From an uncultured Cohaesibacter sp. (GTDB lineage: Bacteria > Pseudomonadota > Alphaproteobacteria > Rhizobiales > Cohaesibacteraceae): 64,000 bases of DNA. This document shows positions 25,892 to 34,062 of this stretch, piece by piece (positions within the stretch are counted from its first letter, which is position 1; each line of letters opens with the position of its first letter). The stretch lies in NCBI RefSeq assembly GCF_963662805.1, contig NZ_OY759873.1, positions 1 through 64,000 on the forward strand. Reading direction: 5' to 3'. The notes below the pieces were generated by a model. The model had not been told where the DNA came from and did no database searches. It saw only the letters and a program-made list of their open reading frames with translations. Made by a program: the position numbers and the translations under genes.

Positions 25892-26970
25892 GAGGAGAGC
25901 CCTCCTACAAGTCCGGGTATGTCAAGGGGGCGGAAGCCATAGTGATCGAGCCAGCGCTTGTCGCCATTGAAGAAGGCGCGAAGATCCGGCATGCCGTATT
26001 TCAGCATGGCGATGCGGTCGATACCCATGCCCCAGGCAAAGCCGGTGTATTTGTCCGGGTCGAGGTTGCAGTTGCGCAGCACATTGGGATGCACCATGCC
26101 GCAGCCGAGAATTTCAAGCCAGTCATCGCCTTCGCCGATGCGGATTTCGTTGCCCACGCGCTCACAGCCGATGTCCACTTCCATGGACGGTTCGGTGAAG
26201 GGGAAGTGGGACGCGCGGAAGCGCATCTTGACACTGTCGACCTCGAAGAAGGCCTTGCAGAATTCTTCCAAAACCCATTTGAGATGACCCATATGGGCGC
26301 CTTCCTCGATGACGAGGCCCTCGACCTGATGGAACATCGGGGTGTGGGTCTGGTCACTGTCGCAGCGGTAGGTGCGGCCCGGGCAGATGACGCGGATCGG
26401 CGGTTCCTGATTGACCATGGTGCGGATCTGCACCGGCGAGGTGTGGGTGCGCAGCACCATCTGGGAGCCGTCTTCCTTCTCGGGCAAGAAGAAGGTGTCG
26501 TGTTCCAGACGCGCCGGATGATCGGGCGGGAAGTTGAGGGCGGTGAAATTGTAGAAATCGGTTTCGATGTCCGGGCCCTCGGCCACGGCAAACCCCATGT
26601 CGGCAAAGATGGCGGTTAGTTCGTCGGTGACTTGCGCGATCGGGTGAACGCGGCCGTCAAAGGTTGCGCCAGGGCGGGTTGGCAGGGTCACGTCAACGGT
26701 CTCGGAGACGAGGCGGGCATTGAGGGCTTCCGCCTTCAGCACGTCCTTGCGTGCAGCGAGTGCCTCGCCGACGCGGTCCTTCAGACCATTGAGCGCGGGA
26801 CCCATTTCCTTGCGCTCTTCGGGGCTCATCTTGCCCAGAGTTTTCATCAGTTCCGAAATCTTGCCCTTCTTGCCAAGGGCGGAGACGCGGACGTCTTCCA
26901 GTGCAGCTTCGTCACTGGCAGCGCCGATGGCCGCCGTGATTTCCTGCTCGAGTGCGTTAAGTTCCGACAT
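25888..26970 (-). CDS. pheS: Phenylalanine--tRNA ligase alpha subunit
   Basis: A 360-residue catalytic subunit that charges tRNA-Phe. The N-terminal coiled coil (about 1-85) is followed by class II catalytic motifs: H-P-I-A-Q, motif 2 region T-Y-R-C-D-S-D-Q-T-H-T-P-M-F-H-Q-V-E-G, and motif 3 G-F-A-W-G-M-G-I-D-R. The ATG at 26970 is preferred to one two codons upstream. It overlaps pheT by four bases and lies about 130 bases below a terminator after rplT, so it may have its own promoter or be attenuated from the ribosomal operon. Confidence 0.96.
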   Translation of the reverse strand: MSELNALEQEITAAIGAASDEAALEDVRVSALGKKGKISELMKTLGKMSPEERKEMGPALNGLKDRVGEALAARKDVLKAEALNARLVSETVDVTLPTRPGATFDGRVHPIAQVTDELTAIFADMGFAVAEGPDIETDFYNFTALNFPPDHPARLEHDTFFLPEKEDGSQMVLRTHTSPVQIRTMVNQEPPIRVICPGRTYRCDSDQTHTPMFHQVEGLVIEEGAHMGHLKWVLEEFCKAFFEVDSVKMRFRASHFPFTEPSMEVDIGCERVGNEIRIGEGDDWLEILGCGMVHPNVLRNCNLDPDKYTGFAWGMGIDRIAMLKYGMPDLRAFFNGDKRWLDHYGFRPLDIPGLVGGLSS

Positions 26971-27101
26971 AACCATTCCATATGGACATTGAGACCGGGC
27001 AAAGCCCGGACGGATTTCAATTGATTGCGGTTTTAACAGATTGACCGGCACAATAAAGCGGCTTTGTGAGAAAACCGTGCTCTTGCGCCAATCAACCAAA
27101 T

Positions 27102-27135
27102 AAAAAACCCGCATCGAGTGCTCGACGCGGGTTTT
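27102..27135 (-). terminator. Terminator or attenuator between rplT and pheS
   Basis: A stem AAACCCGC / GCGGGTTT extended by TCGAG / CTCGA, with a T-rich tail on the minus strand. It sits about 130 bases after rplT and about 130 bases before pheS, so it either ends the rpmI-rplT transcript or partly separates it from pheST. Confidence 0.75.
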
Positions 27136-27264
27136 CAAACATCTTTATGCTCGTGCGCCGATAGAGACAATCTCGCAATTCGATGTGACGCGAATTGCAA
27201 CATTTAGAGCCTCAACACGAATCCTTCTTCCCAAAGCGCCAATGCGCTGTTGCGAGCGGAGGAT

Positions 27265-27624
27265 TTAGGCAGCAGCAGAAGATTTGGCTTTTTCAACCAG
27301 GCTTGCGAAAGCCTCGGGCTGATTGATTGCCATATCAGAAAGAACCTTGCGGTCAATCTCGATGCCGGCCTTGTTGAGGCCGTCGATAAATCGACCATAG
27401 GTCAGGCCCTGTTCGCGAACAGCGGCGTTGATACGCTGGATCCAGAGCGAACGGAAGTTGCGCTTCTTGGTCTTGCGGTCGCGGTAGGCGTACTGACCGG
27501 CTTTCTCTACGGCCTGCTTCGCAATGCGGATGGTTGTCCGGCGAGCGCCATAGTAGCCCTTGGCAGCCTTCAGAACTTTCTTGTGACGGGCGTGAGCGGT
27601 TACACCGCGTTTTACACGTGACAT
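27265..27624 (-). CDS. rplT: 50S ribosomal protein L20
   Basis: A 119-residue ribosomal protein of normal length. It starts M-S-R-V-K-R-G-V-T and has the family blocks G-Y-Y-G-A-R, A-Y-R-D-R-K-x-K-K-R-x-F-R and W-I-x-R-I-N-A-A-V-R. It binds 23S rRNA early in 50S assembly. It follows rpmI by 43 bases in the conserved L35-L20 pair. Confidence 0.98.
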   Translation of the reverse strand: MSRVKRGVTAHARHKKVLKAAKGYYGARRTTIRIAKQAVEKAGQYAYRDRKTKKRNFRSLWIQRINAAVREQGLTYGRFIDGLNKAGIEIDRKVLSDMAINQPEAFASLVEKAKSSAAA

Positions 27625-27667
27625 TGTCTATACTCCTCTAAACGGAATGCGTTTCTCAAGCGGCTGC

Positions 27668-27865
27668 TTATTTGTAGGGCAGAAACTGCTTGACGATCTT
27701 GGCATCCTGCTCGGACAGAGTAGTAGTGCCACGGGCCTTGCGGATGAATTTGGTGGTGCGCTTGATCATGCCGTGACGCTTGCCAGCCTGGGCGGTCACA
27801 ACCTTGCCGGAACCAGTGATCTTGAAGCGCTTTTTGGCGCCGGACTTGGTTTTCAACTTGGGCAT
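27668..27865 (-). CDS. rpmI: 50S ribosomal protein L35
   Basis: A 65-residue ribosomal protein. It has the typical M-P-K-L-K-T-K-S-G-A-K-K-R-F start and the K-R-H-G-M-I-K-R core. The ATG at 27865 has AGGAGAGCAAA directly upstream; the frame stays open further up but that part is not family sequence. It is the first gene of rpmI-rplT, which in most relatives directly follows infC; here a foreign-looking gene lies between. Confidence 0.97.
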   Translation of the reverse strand: MPKLKTKSGAKKRFKITGSGKVVTAQAGKRHGMIKRTTKFIRKARGTTTLSEQDAKIVKQFLPYK

Positions 27866-28240
27866 TTTGCTCTCCTGATGTCCTTGACGGACTGTTGTTT
27901 TGAAGTCGCTCGAAGAAAGTCGCCTGTCGCCCTGAAGGCATTCATTCCACTTTCTCGGATTGAGCATTCGAGACCCACCACGGCAGCCCTATATATCGGC
28001 CGGATGAGTCGAGACTGGCGGGTTATACCGATGCGGGCGACGAGAATCAAGGGGGAAGGTGGAGAATCTGGGAGGAGAGCGGCATTCATCTGAGTGGATG
28101 ACCTACACCGCGCTAGAATTAGCGAATGGCAGGTGGGCGGACGAAGGGGACATCCAAAAAAACTATTGTTGTTATAAATCAATGTCAAAACAACCTACTT
28201 CGGGTTGTATCACTGATGACGATCAATGCGGGGGAAGGCA
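27866..28240. other. Divergent intergenic region between rpmI and the HEPN-like gene
   Basis: About 375 bases. The part next to rpmI should carry its promoter; from about 28130 the base composition turns AT-rich, marking the left boundary of the inserted gene. I see no repeat or terminator here and no support for a further gene. Confidence 0.4.
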
Positions 28241-28978
28241 ATGTCAAGAGACTCATATGTGTCCAAACAAATCTATCGAAAGCACTTGGCACTTTATAAG
28301 CACATAAACAACGCTTGGATTTTTTCTGAGCTATTGAAGCCAGATCTCGAGGAAAAATCCAAAAAGCTCTGCAATTCAACCAGTTCTGCGAAAAAACCCT
28401 ATAAAACTCCGAAAAAGCTTGGTTGGGTAAACAACAAACGTAGAGACAAAGAAATTGGAGCGCTATTTCAAAGCCAGCTTGATCGTGGAATGTATGAAAC
28501 GAATATTGTCAGTTTGGTTTCGAGGGTCGAAGCGTTTATTCAAGACTGCATTTCTATAGTCGCTTGTGCTCACCCACAAAAGCTAAAAATTCTTGCTGAT
28601 AAAGGTGGCGTACCTGTCGACCTGGTTCTTGAGAATGAAAATAGAGATGATCTAATCAAGCGATTTGTTGCAATTAAATGCGAAGGACTAATGTTTTCAA
28701 AGCCAAAGGAATATTTAGATAAGGCTTCAAAAGTGATTTCGATTGAATTGGATTCGGAAACTATAGAAAACTACATTGAGATAAAGGCTTCTCGTGATTT
28801 AGTCATCCATGGATACGGCAAAATGAACGCCATATACCTTGAAAAGGCAGGGCGTAAAGCACGTGGAGCTTTGGGTGAAACGTTAGAGGTAGATCGAGAA
28901 TACTTCAGGAACGTGATTGTTAAACTTAAAGCATTGTCAGCTGAATTCCAAAAACAGACCGAAGCTAAATATCAGTAA
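28241..28978 (+). CDS. HEPN-domain-like protein, AT-rich, inserted between infC and rpmI
   Basis: A 245-residue protein of AT-rich codon use, unlike its ribosomal neighbours. Residues 185-190 (R-D-L-V-I-H followed by G) give the R-x4-H motif of HEPN ribonucleases, set at the end of a helical region (about 80-195) as in RiboL-PSP-HEPN-type proteins. An N-terminal basic stretch (about 35-70) could bind nucleic acid. GGGGAAGG lies three bases ahead of the ATG. The gene has its own terminator and reads opposite to the surrounding operon. HEPN proteins often act as toxins or defence RNases, but no antitoxin gene is adjacent, so the role is an inference. A non-catalytic HEPN is the main alternative. 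Confidence 0.6.
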   Translation: MSRDSYVSKQIYRKHLALYKHINNAWIFSELLKPDLEEKSKKLCNSTSSAKKPYKTPKKLGWVNNKRRDKEIGALFQSQLDRGMYETNIVSLVSRVEAFIQDCISIVACAHPQKLKILADKGGVPVDLVLENENRDDLIKRFVAIKCEGLMFSKPKEYLDKASKVISIELDSETIENYIEIKASRDLVIHGYGKMNAIYLEKAGRKARGALGETLEVDREYFRNVIVKLKALSAEFQKQTEAKYQ

Positions 28979-29045
28979 GACCGCCAAGCCAAGCCTCTCT
29001 CTTATGTCCACCTTGGGCTCCTAGCGGCCATCTACCCCCCCCCAA

Positions 29046-29078
29046 CAAAAAACCCGGCTCGAAGGAACCGGGTTTTTT
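29046..29078. terminator. Bidirectional terminator between the HEPN-like gene and infC
   Basis: An 8-bp stem AAACCCGG / CCGGGTTT with T runs on both strands serves the plus-strand gene ending at 28978 and infC ending at 29139. A run of nine to ten C lies just before it at about 29035. Confidence 0.8.
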
Positions 29079-29138
29079 GATAGTATCCAGCCAAGATCCG
29101 CGGGACGGTTCTAGACCATCAAGGACCTCAAAGCGGGA

Positions 29139-29675
29139 TCATTTCGGGGCGAGGATCATGATCATCTGGCGGCCTTCGAGTTTTGGCTCGAGTTCCACCT
29201 TGGTCTCCTCGGCCAGCTCGGCCTTGACCTTCTGCAGCAGTTCCATACCCAGATTCTGGTGAGCCATCTCGCGTCCGCGGAAGCGGAGGGTGAATTTCAC
29301 CTTGTCGCCGCTTTCGATGAAGCGATTGGCGCTGCGCAGCTTGACCTCATAGTCATGGGTGTCGATGTTCGGACGCATCTTCACTTCCTTGACTTCGACC
29401 ACCTTCTGCTTCTTGCGCGCTTCGGCTGCCTTTTTCTGAGCCTGATACTTGTACCGACCATAATCCATGATCTTGCAGACCGGCGGTTTGGCGTTCGGTG
29501 AAATCTCCACCAGATCAAGCCCCGCTTCAGCTGCCATGCTCATCGCCTGACTGGTGGGCACGGAACCGTGGTTGGTGCCTTCATCGTCAATGAGCTGAAC
29601 TTCGTCTACACGGATTAGGTTATTGATGCGCGGTCCCGTCTCACGGGTGGGTTGCGCTCGGAATGGACGGCGAAT
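29139..29675 (-). CDS. infC: Translation initiation factor IF-3 (probable ATT start)
   Basis: A 178-residue initiation factor that binds the 30S subunit and checks start-codon pairing. The N domain begins R-R-P-F-R and includes G-P-R-I-N-N-L-I-R-V-x-E-V-Q-L-I-D; the C domain has the K-x-R-P-x-I-D-x-H-D-Y-x-V-K block and ends M-I-L-A-P-K. No ATG, GTG or TTG lies at the family start, but an ATT at 29675-29673 does, with AAGGAG nine bases upstream. ATT is the known start of infC in enterobacteria, where IF-3 represses its own mRNA through it. A longer in-frame ATG start upstream would add residues foreign to the family. Confidence 0.93.
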   Translation of the reverse strand: MRRPFRAQPTRETGPRINNLIRVDEVQLIDDEGTNHGSVPTSQAMSMAAEAGLDLVEISPNAKPPVCKIMDYGRYKYQAQKKAAEARKKQKVVEVKEVKMRPNIDTHDYEVKLRSANRFIESGDKVKFTLRFRGREMAHQNLGMELLQKVKAELAEETKVELEPKLEGRQMIMILAPK

Positions 29676-29999
29676 GGTCGTATTCTCCTTGGTTGTTGCA
29701 CTTTCGGCGGTCTGATACATATGCCGCAGCTTGGGTTTCCTTTCAAGCCCTGCGAGGGTGTCAATGGGCGAATAAACCAGAGAAAATCTTGCGATTTTGC
29801 AAATTGGGTGCTTTGGCCCGGGGTCTGGAGACCTACATTTCAGCAAAACATCGGGCCATTTGAAGGCTGCCATGCGCGATTTGCATGCCCATGGATGACA
29901 AAGATCAACGATCCCGCATGGCTGTCTGATAAAGAGCGGGCACCAAACCCGCGCCCATTGGTCGCGCCTACAGCATCTTGCCCAAGGTTGTTCATACAC
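29676..29999. other. Divergent intergenic region between infC and focA
   Basis: A 324-base region that should hold the divergent promoters of infC and the formate channel gene. The first bases on the minus strand are the infC ribosome site (29681-29690). No further gene or repeat is seen. Confidence 0.4.
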
Positions 30000-30863
30000 A
30001 TGTCTCAAGCCCCCTTCGACGCTTTGCTGCCAGCCGAAATGGCAAAAAAGGCCGAAGATGCCGGTGTTGCAAAAGCCACCAAGCATCCACGCAACACATT
30101 CATGCTGGCCATCATGGCCGGCGCCTTCATCGGCATCGCCTTCATCTTCTATACGGTGGTCACCACCGGCAACAGCAATATGGGCTGGGGAGCAAACAAG
30201 ATGCTGGGCGGCCTCGCCTTCAGCCTCGGGCTGATGCTGGTCGTTGTCAATGGCGGCGAGCTGTTCACCAGCACGGTGTTGACCGTTGTGGCCAAGGCCA
30301 GCAACAAGATCACATGGGCCCAGCTCGCCAGAAACTGGGTGCTGGTCTATGTCGGCAACTTCGTCGGCGCGATGGCGCTGGTCGGCATCATGCAGGTTGC
30401 CCAGCATTATGAGCAGGGACCGGGCACCACGCACGCTCTGGGCATTCAATATATGTCAATCGCCGATCACAAGCTGCACCACGGTTTCTTTCAGGCCGTT
30501 GCGCTGGGTGCCATGGCCAATGTCATGGTTTGCCTTGGCGTCTGGATGACCTTCTCGGCCCGCACTGTCACCGACAAGCTGCTGGCGGTGGTGCTCCCTG
30601 TCGCCATGTTCGTGGCCGCCGGTTTCGAGCACAGCATTGCCAACATGTTCCAGATTCCGATGGCCATCTTCACCAAGATGCGGGTCGACGATACCTTCTG
30701 GGTTGAGGCTGGACGCGCAGCCAGCGACTTTGATGCGCTGACCTGGTCGAACTTCCTGATCAACAACCTGATCCCCGTCACCATCGGCAACATCATCGGC
30801 GGCGGTCTGCTTGTCGGCTGGTTCTACTGGTTCATCTATCTGCGTCCCAGCAAGAAGGCATAA
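30000..30863 (+). CDS. focA: Formate/nitrite transporter family channel (FocA-like)
   Basis: A 287-residue pentameric channel protein of the FNT family, passing formate, nitrite or related small anions. Six membrane helices are visible. The family signatures G-G-E-L-F-T-S-T and the second-repeat G-F-E-H-S-I-A-N-M are present, with the H-S-I-A-N-M histidine that gates the pore. The A-x-x-I-G-I-A-F segment in helix 1 also fits. The ATG at 30000 has only a weak upstream site (AAGG at about 29983). Formate is the usual substrate when no nitrite reductase is adjacent, so the symbol is given with moderate trust. A terminator follows. Confidence 0.85.
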   Translation: MSQAPFDALLPAEMAKKAEDAGVAKATKHPRNTFMLAIMAGAFIGIAFIFYTVVTTGNSNMGWGANKMLGGLAFSLGLMLVVVNGGELFTSTVLTVVAKASNKITWAQLARNWVLVYVGNFVGAMALVGIMQVAQHYEQGPGTTHALGIQYMSIADHKLHHGFFQAVALGAMANVMVCLGVWMTFSARTVTDKLLAVVLPVAMFVAAGFEHSIANMFQIPMAIFTKMRVDDTFWVEAGRAASDFDALTWSNFLINNLIPVTIGNIIGGGLLVGWFYWFIYLRPSKKA

Positions 30864-30899
30864 GCTTCAGAACAACAATAACAGCTTTTCAACCTTGAA

Positions 30900-30931
30900 A
30901 GCCTGACCCTCAGCGGTTGGGCTTTTCTTTT
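30900..30931 (+). terminator. Rho-independent terminator of focA
   Basis: A 9-bp stem (30900-30908 with 30915-30923, two G-T pairs) and a T-rich tail 36 bases after the focA stop. Confidence 0.7.
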
Positions 30932-30952
30932 GCTGCCTTGCTCGCCTCGCCT

Positions 30953-32131
30953 TCAGCGGCTGGCGAGATCGGTTCCGAGCAGACTGTCATAGACAGCGAG
31001 GGTCTGGTGGCTCATGGAGGCAAGCGAGAATTTCGCCTCGATGTGTGCACGGGCAAGGGGCGCAATGCTTGCGAGGTCAGCCGCCGTCAGGGATAGGCCC
31101 CAGCGAATGGCATCGCGCCATGCGGCCTCATCGCCATGGGGCAGCGAGCGGGCGATCCAGCGGTCCGGCTCGATGCCTTCAGGGCAGGCGGTGACTTCAG
31201 GCTGAGCGCCCAGATCCCCCACCAGTACCGGGGTCGCAAGCGCAAGGCTTTCGGCTGCCGAGCGGCCAAAGGTCTCGGCATCCTGACTGGGCACAACCAC
31301 CAGATTGGCGAGGCCATAGGCCGCAGGCATGTCGGAGCAATGACCGACCCGTTTGACACAGCCCCCAAGCTCATGCTCGGCAATCAGCTGGTCCAGCTCC
31401 TCGACATAGGCCTTCCGGCCCTGATCATCGCCGATGAGAACCAGCTGGAAGGCGACGCCTTCGCGCTTCAGGGCACCCATCACGGGGAGGATAAAGCTCT
31501 GGCCCTTCCAGCGGGTGAGTCGGGAGGGGAGGATGATCACCGGGCGCTCATCAAGCCCCCATGCGGTGCGCAGGGTCTTCACGCGATCAACAGAGACCAC
31601 CTTGGGATCAAAGCGGGCCATATCGACGCCGCGATAGATCGAGAGGATGCGCGGGATGGCATCGGGGTTGCGTTCGGCGATCAGGCGGGCGGTGTAGTCT
31701 GAATTGGCGATCACCACATCGCCCTTGGCCATGACGGAATTGTAGAAGGCCTTGAGGCGGCCCTTCTGGCTGTAGGCGCCGTGATAGGTGGTGACGAACG
31801 GCACACCTGCGAGACGGGCGGCGCGCCAGGCACTCCATGCAGGGGCGCGGGAGCGGGCATGGACCAGATCAACGTTTCGCTCCCGAATCATTTTCTCGAT
31901 GGCGCTCGCGTTGCTGTACAGAATGGCGAGCGGGTTCTTGGAACGGCCCTTGAGCGGCAGAAGTTCGCCACCGACAGCTTCCAGATCCCCCTGCAAGCGC
32001 CCCGGTTCGGCGGCGACAAGAGCCCGTCCGCCTGCCCGCGTGATCGCTTCGGCGATATCCACCGTTCCCCTTTCGACCCCGCCGGAATCGAGCCAGGGGA
32101 TGACTTGCAGTATTGTTGGGGCTTTTGTCAT
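30953..32131 (-). CDS. Glycosyltransferase family 4 (GT-B fold)
   Basis: A 392-residue sugar transferase. The N-terminal Glyco_transf_4 domain (about 5-180; W-L-D-S-G-G-V-E-R-G and H-x-R-S-R-A-P-A-W-S) and C-terminal GT1-type domain (about 190-375) are clear. The nucleotide-sugar site motif P-S-x-D-A-E-T-F-G-R-S-A-A-E-S-L-A occurs near 300-315. It probably adds a sugar to a lipopolysaccharide or capsule intermediate at the cytoplasmic face, but no neighbouring gene points to a particular polymer. The ATG at 32129-32131 is used because the family begins there; the frame extends to 32200. It is divergent from the hydrolase gene at 32205. Confidence 0.85.
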   Translation of the reverse strand: MTKAPTILQVIPWLDSGGVERGTVDIAEAITRAGGRALVAAEPGRLQGDLEAVGGELLPLKGRSKNPLAILYSNASAIEKMIRERNVDLVHARSRAPAWSAWRAARLAGVPFVTTYHGAYSQKGRLKAFYNSVMAKGDVVIANSDYTARLIAERNPDAIPRILSIYRGVDMARFDPKVVSVDRVKTLRTAWGLDERPVIILPSRLTRWKGQSFILPVMGALKREGVAFQLVLIGDDQGRKAYVEELDQLIAEHELGGCVKRVGHCSDMPAAYGLANLVVVPSQDAETFGRSAAESLALATPVLVGDLGAQPEVTACPEGIEPDRWIARSLPHGDEAAWRDAIRWGLSLTAADLASIAPLARAHIEAKFSLASMSHQTLAVYDSLLGTDLASR

Positions 32132-32204
32132 GAAGGCTGCCACGCTACAAATAGGAGGATAGCGCACAAAGCCGCGCCGAAACCTGATTCCCGGAGACAT
32201 AACA

Positions 32205-32996
32205 ATGACCGCGACCGAAAAGCAAACCTTCCTTGTGGGTGAGGCCGGCGATTCACGTGAAATCGCCTTTCATCATCGTCCTGCCACCGAGGAAGGCGGG
32301 ATCGAACTTTTCTGGATGGGCGGTTACAAATCGGACATGCAGGGCTCGAAGGCGATGGCTCTTGATGCCTTTGCTGCGAGCAGCGGCCTTGGCTTCACCC
32401 GGTATGACTATTCCGGCCATGGAGTATCAGGCGGGGCCTTCACCGATGGCACCATTTCCAAATGGCTAGAAGAAAGCATGGCCATGTTCGATGAGAAGAC
32501 GAGCGGGCCACAGATTGTCATCGGCTCGTCGATGGGCGGGTGGCTCGCGCTGCTGTTGGTCAAGGCCCACATCGAGCGGGTCGGCATCAAGAAAAGCCGT
32601 ATCAAGGGGCTTGTGCTGATCGCGCCTGCGGTGGACATGACCAAGGACCTGATGTGGGACATCTTTGATCAGGCAACCCGCGCGGAATTGGCGGCGAACG
32701 GTATTTTTCGCAAACCGAGCGAATATGGCGAGCCCTACGAGATCACCCGTAATCTGATCGTTGATGGCGAAAAGCATTTGTTCGGCGACCGGCTGATCCA
32801 GACCGGCTGCCCGGTGCGTATCCTGCAAGGGGTGCGGGATGATTCCGTGCCTTGGCAGGCCTCGGTGGATCTGGTCTCCCGTCTCGCGCAAGACGATGTA
32901 CGCCTGACGCTGATCAAGGATGGCGGTCACAATCTCAGCCGTGATGAGGATCTGGCGCTGCTTGTCCGCGTCGTGGAGCAGGCCACGATGATCTGA
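32205..32996 (+). CDS. Alpha/beta hydrolase
   Basis: A 263-residue alpha/beta-fold hydrolase. The nucleophile elbow is G-S-S-M-G with Ser109; the acid is likely the Asp in V-R-D-D-S-V-P-W and the histidine is in G-G-H-N-L-S. The early Y-D-Y-S-G-H-G-V-S-G-G loop holds the oxyanion region. The substrate is unknown; the closest style is the carboxylesterase/lipase-like family found next to sugar or lipid genes. CGGAGA lies eight bases ahead of the ATG. It shares a divergent promoter region with the glycosyltransferase gene. Confidence 0.82.
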   Translation: MTATEKQTFLVGEAGDSREIAFHHRPATEEGGIELFWMGGYKSDMQGSKAMALDAFAASSGLGFTRYDYSGHGVSGGAFTDGTISKWLEESMAMFDEKTSGPQIVIGSSMGGWLALLLVKAHIERVGIKKSRIKGLVLIAPAVDMTKDLMWDIFDQATRAELAANGIFRKPSEYGEPYEITRNLIVDGEKHLFGDRLIQTGCPVRILQGVRDDSVPWQASVDLVSRLAQDDVRLTLIKDGGHNLSRDEDLALLVRVVEQATMI

Positions 32997-33021
32997 TGCG
33001 GGTGGAATGAAGGATTGAAGT

Positions 33022-33050
33022 GCTCCGGCGAGCCTGATGCCCGCCGGAGC
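33022..33050. terminator. Terminator-like hairpin between convergent genes
   Basis: A perfect 9-bp stem GCTCCGGCG / CGCCGGAGC with an 11-base loop lies between the hydrolase stop (32996) and the stop of the convergent RNHCP-domain gene (33066). No good T run follows, so it may be a weak or Rho-assisted terminator. Confidence 0.5.
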
Positions 33051-33065
33051 AGAGTTTGATGGTGA

Positions 33066-33611
33066 TCAGACGAGAGAGATGCCGAACAGGGCCGTTCGCA
33101 GCACCTCGCTATCCTCGAACAGCAAAAGCCTGACACCGGCTTTCTCGACGGCGCGTCTCTGATCGTCCCCCATCGCCAGGGAGCGTTCAAAGACAGCGAG
33201 AATTTCACGGCAAGAATCATCGCCCGCAATGCGGTTGATGTTGATCGTGCCGCATCCCGTGCAGGCATGAACGAGCATGATGTCGCCGCCGCGTTCCCGG
33301 CCATATTTGTCAAAACCATTGTGCTTAACAGTCAGCCCGATCGGCTCCATGCGCGATTGGCAGGTGGAAGCACGATTGCCGGGCTTGGTGTCGACATGCA
33401 GGGAATGCAGGCAATGGGGACAGTGATTGCGATGCACGGTGCCCATATCAGAGGTCAGAAAGACCATCTGCTTGCAATGAGCGCAGCGAAACTCCCTGTC
33501 GGTTGCCTGCCATCGATTGTTCTTGCGTTTCCTTTTGTCGCTCTTGGCGCGTTTGTTGTCTTTTTCGGCACGGAAAGGCTTCCGGCCGAAGGGTCCTTCG
33601 TCGTAAAACAT
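33066..33611 (-). CDS. RNHCP-domain protein
   Basis: A 181-residue protein with the RNHCP signature (H-R-N-H-C-P-H-C-L-x-S-L-H-V-D) and four C-x-x-C-like pairs (C-A-H-C, C-P-H-C, C-T-G-C) that probably bind zinc, giving a zinc-ribbon domain at about 40-125. The N terminus (about 15-35) is very rich in lysine and arginine and could bind nucleic acid. The family is widespread but of unknown function. It has no partner gene adjacent and is convergent with the hydrolase. Confidence 0.75.
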   Translation of the reverse strand: MFYDEGPFGRKPFRAEKDNKRAKSDKRKRKNNRWQATDREFRCAHCKQMVFLTSDMGTVHRNHCPHCLHSLHVDTKPGNRASTCQSRMEPIGLTVKHNGFDKYGRERGGDIMLVHACTGCGTININRIAGDDSCREILAVFERSLAMGDDQRRAVEKAGVRLLLFEDSEVLRTALFGISLV

Positions 33612-33992
33612 GGGTTCTTGCCAAACATCCTGAAGAGATGATTGGGCAGAACAAAATCTCGATTTTTCTGTTGGGGAGATTTCGCTGCCAGCAGGGTCGA
33701 CCGAGCTGACAGCAGGCGCGCGTTACGAGCCGCTGATCAAAGCGCAGTTCGACCGTTCCGCACGGGCGCTTCAAAGCGGGCCGGTGCGGCGCTGGATACG
33801 GACTCTGTGCTGACTTTACGCGACAAAAACGCCTCGACTTTCTATTGGTTCGCCGTGGTCATACGCTTGCGACCCTGCGCATTCAAGTCTTCCTCATGCT
33901 CTTTTTGGTTGATATTGGTCACCTGTTGCAAAAAGGTCATGACTGGGTCTTCTGCCTTCCTCAATGTGAGCCCCATCCAAGCTGGCAAAAGA
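33612..33992. other. Intergenic stretch between RNHCP gene and tryptophanase terminator
   Basis: About 380 bases with open frames that match no family I recognise and lack ribosome sites. It should hold the promoter of the RNHCP gene. Nothing else is evident. Confidence 0.35.
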
Positions 33993-34026
33993 AAAGACGC
34001 GCCAGAGACCATTCTGGCGCGTCTTT
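33993..34026 (-). terminator. Rho-independent terminator of the tryptophanase gene
   Basis: A 13-bp perfect stem (33993-34005 with 34014-34026) and a T-rich tail on the minus strand, 37 bases after the tnaA stop. Confidence 0.85.
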
Positions 34027-34062
34027 CATGTGTTTGGCATGTCTGTTCGGATCACATCCCGA

